From: JAUIAI01 sp049680625
GTDB taxonomy: Bacteria; Pseudomonadota; Gammaproteobacteria; Burkholderiales; Burkholderiaceae_E
Direction: 5' to 3'
Length of the DNA stretch: 33,457 nucleotides
Assembly (NCBI GenBank): GCA_049680625.1
Contig: JBAUID010000137.1
Span: 1-33,457 of the forward strand
Shown: in pieces, positions 33,192-33,457 of the stretch
How the letters are laid out: each line of letters opens with the position of its first letter
Numbering within the stretch: the first letter of the stretch is position 1
Position numbers and translations under genes: made by a program
Notes under the pieces: generated by a model
What the model was told of the DNA's origin: nothing
Seen by the model: the letters and a program-made list of their open reading frames with translations, nothing else
The model's database searches: none

Positions 33192-33457
33192 CTAGAATGG
33201 CTTCACCCGGCCTTGAAGCAAAGCGGCAAGGCCTTCACCGTCGATAATCTCGATATTGTTGTCACGGGCAAACTGCCTTGCGTTATCGGATATCTGGCCA
33301 AGGGCAAGGTAAGCAAAACCGGTTGCCTCGATTGACTTACCCGAATCAACCAGAGCCTTCAACGGTTCAATCCCGGTTTTTGCTGCCTTAAAGCGTTTAC
33401 TGCAAACCAGAATCCGACGCCAGCCGCGGGTCAGATCCATGTCCGCGGCACTGCCTT
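33192..33457 (-). CDS. Mrr-type restriction-endonuclease-domain protein, C-terminal part (cut by window edge)
   Basis: The frame is open through the right edge, so only about 88 C-terminal residues are seen. An ATG at 33440 is internal and not the real start. The segment reads GSAADMDLTR, RRILVCSKRFKAAKTGIEPL, then FARDNNIEIIDGEGLAALLQ. This is the PD-(D/E)xK Mrr_cat pattern: D-x-D/GVDL, then LVQCKRWKA, then VGV-x-LREL, ending in I-LIDG-x-x-L-x-x-LL. The usual Q-x-K is here C-S-K, with the lysine kept and the Gln position replaced by Cys. Such domains occur both in methyl-directed restriction enzymes and in small housekeeping membrane proteins. The missing N-terminus prevents a decision. Confidence 0.68.
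   Translation of the reverse strand, partial: GSAADMDLTRGWRRILVCSKRFKAAKTGIEPLKALVDSGKSIEATGFAYLALGQISDNARQFARDNNIEIIDGEGLAALLQGRVKPF

Noticed and set aside
1..33457. CRISPR array, tRNA/rRNA, insertion sequence, prophage or toxin-antitoxin pair
   Set aside because: No regularly spaced repeats of suitable length, no tRNA-like clover pattern and no transposase, integrase or phage structural protein were seen on either strand.

Overview
The window reads as chromosomal DNA of a heterotrophic gammaproteobacterium, probably marine. The pointers are the etfB-etfA-acyl-CoA dehydrogenase order, a moxR-DUF58-tgpA operon, an oxyR/recG/ridA neighbourhood as in Pseudomonas relatives, and a TAXI-type TRAP transporter beside a complete polyamine ABC transporter. 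Base composition is moderate and even. I saw no transposase, integrase, phage gene, tRNA, rRNA or CRISPR array. The lineage is inferred from gene content only.

Layout. 1-3423: fatty-acid electron transfer. An acyl-CoA dehydrogenase (cut by the left edge), etfA and etfB lie on the minus strand. They are divergent from a MarR-family regulator, and a perfect 15-bp inverted repeat sits between the two promoters. A crotonase-fold protein of ECHDC3 type follows. 3657-7720: a tight moxR / DUF58 / TgpA transglutaminase operon. 7809-12307: a minus-strand run transcribed in the order ridA, recG, oxyR, cysM. 12308-14013: a VOC-fold protein, a frameshifted DUF805 remnant and a TM2-like membrane protein, with short tandem repeats around them. 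14014-16907: an overlapping TldD-like/TldE-like metalloprotease pair.

16957-33132 is a long accessory region of transport and small-molecule metabolism. It holds a carboxymuconolactone-decarboxylase-family protein, a beta-hydroxyacid dehydrogenase, a class II HDAC/acetylpolyamine amidohydrolase-like deacetylase, and a TAXI TRAP receptor with a fused permease. It continues with a GST-fold protein, a TauE/SafE exporter, an alpha/beta hydrolase, an isochorismatase-fold protein without its catalytic triad, a PotD-PotB-PotC-PotA-like transporter, an RraA/HMG-aldolase-like protein, an alpha-methylacyl-CoA racemase-like CaiB family enzyme and a second GST-fold protein. The right edge cuts an Mrr-type endonuclease-domain gene.

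Most genes are recognisable families. The points that go beyond routine annotation are the operator-embedded divergent promoters of etfBA and marR, the isochorismatase-like pseudoenzyme beside the polyamine transporter, the second-type TldD/TldE pair, a candidate OxyR site over a near-leaderless oxyR start, and the DUF805 gene broken by one base. I found no convincing new defence or mobile system.
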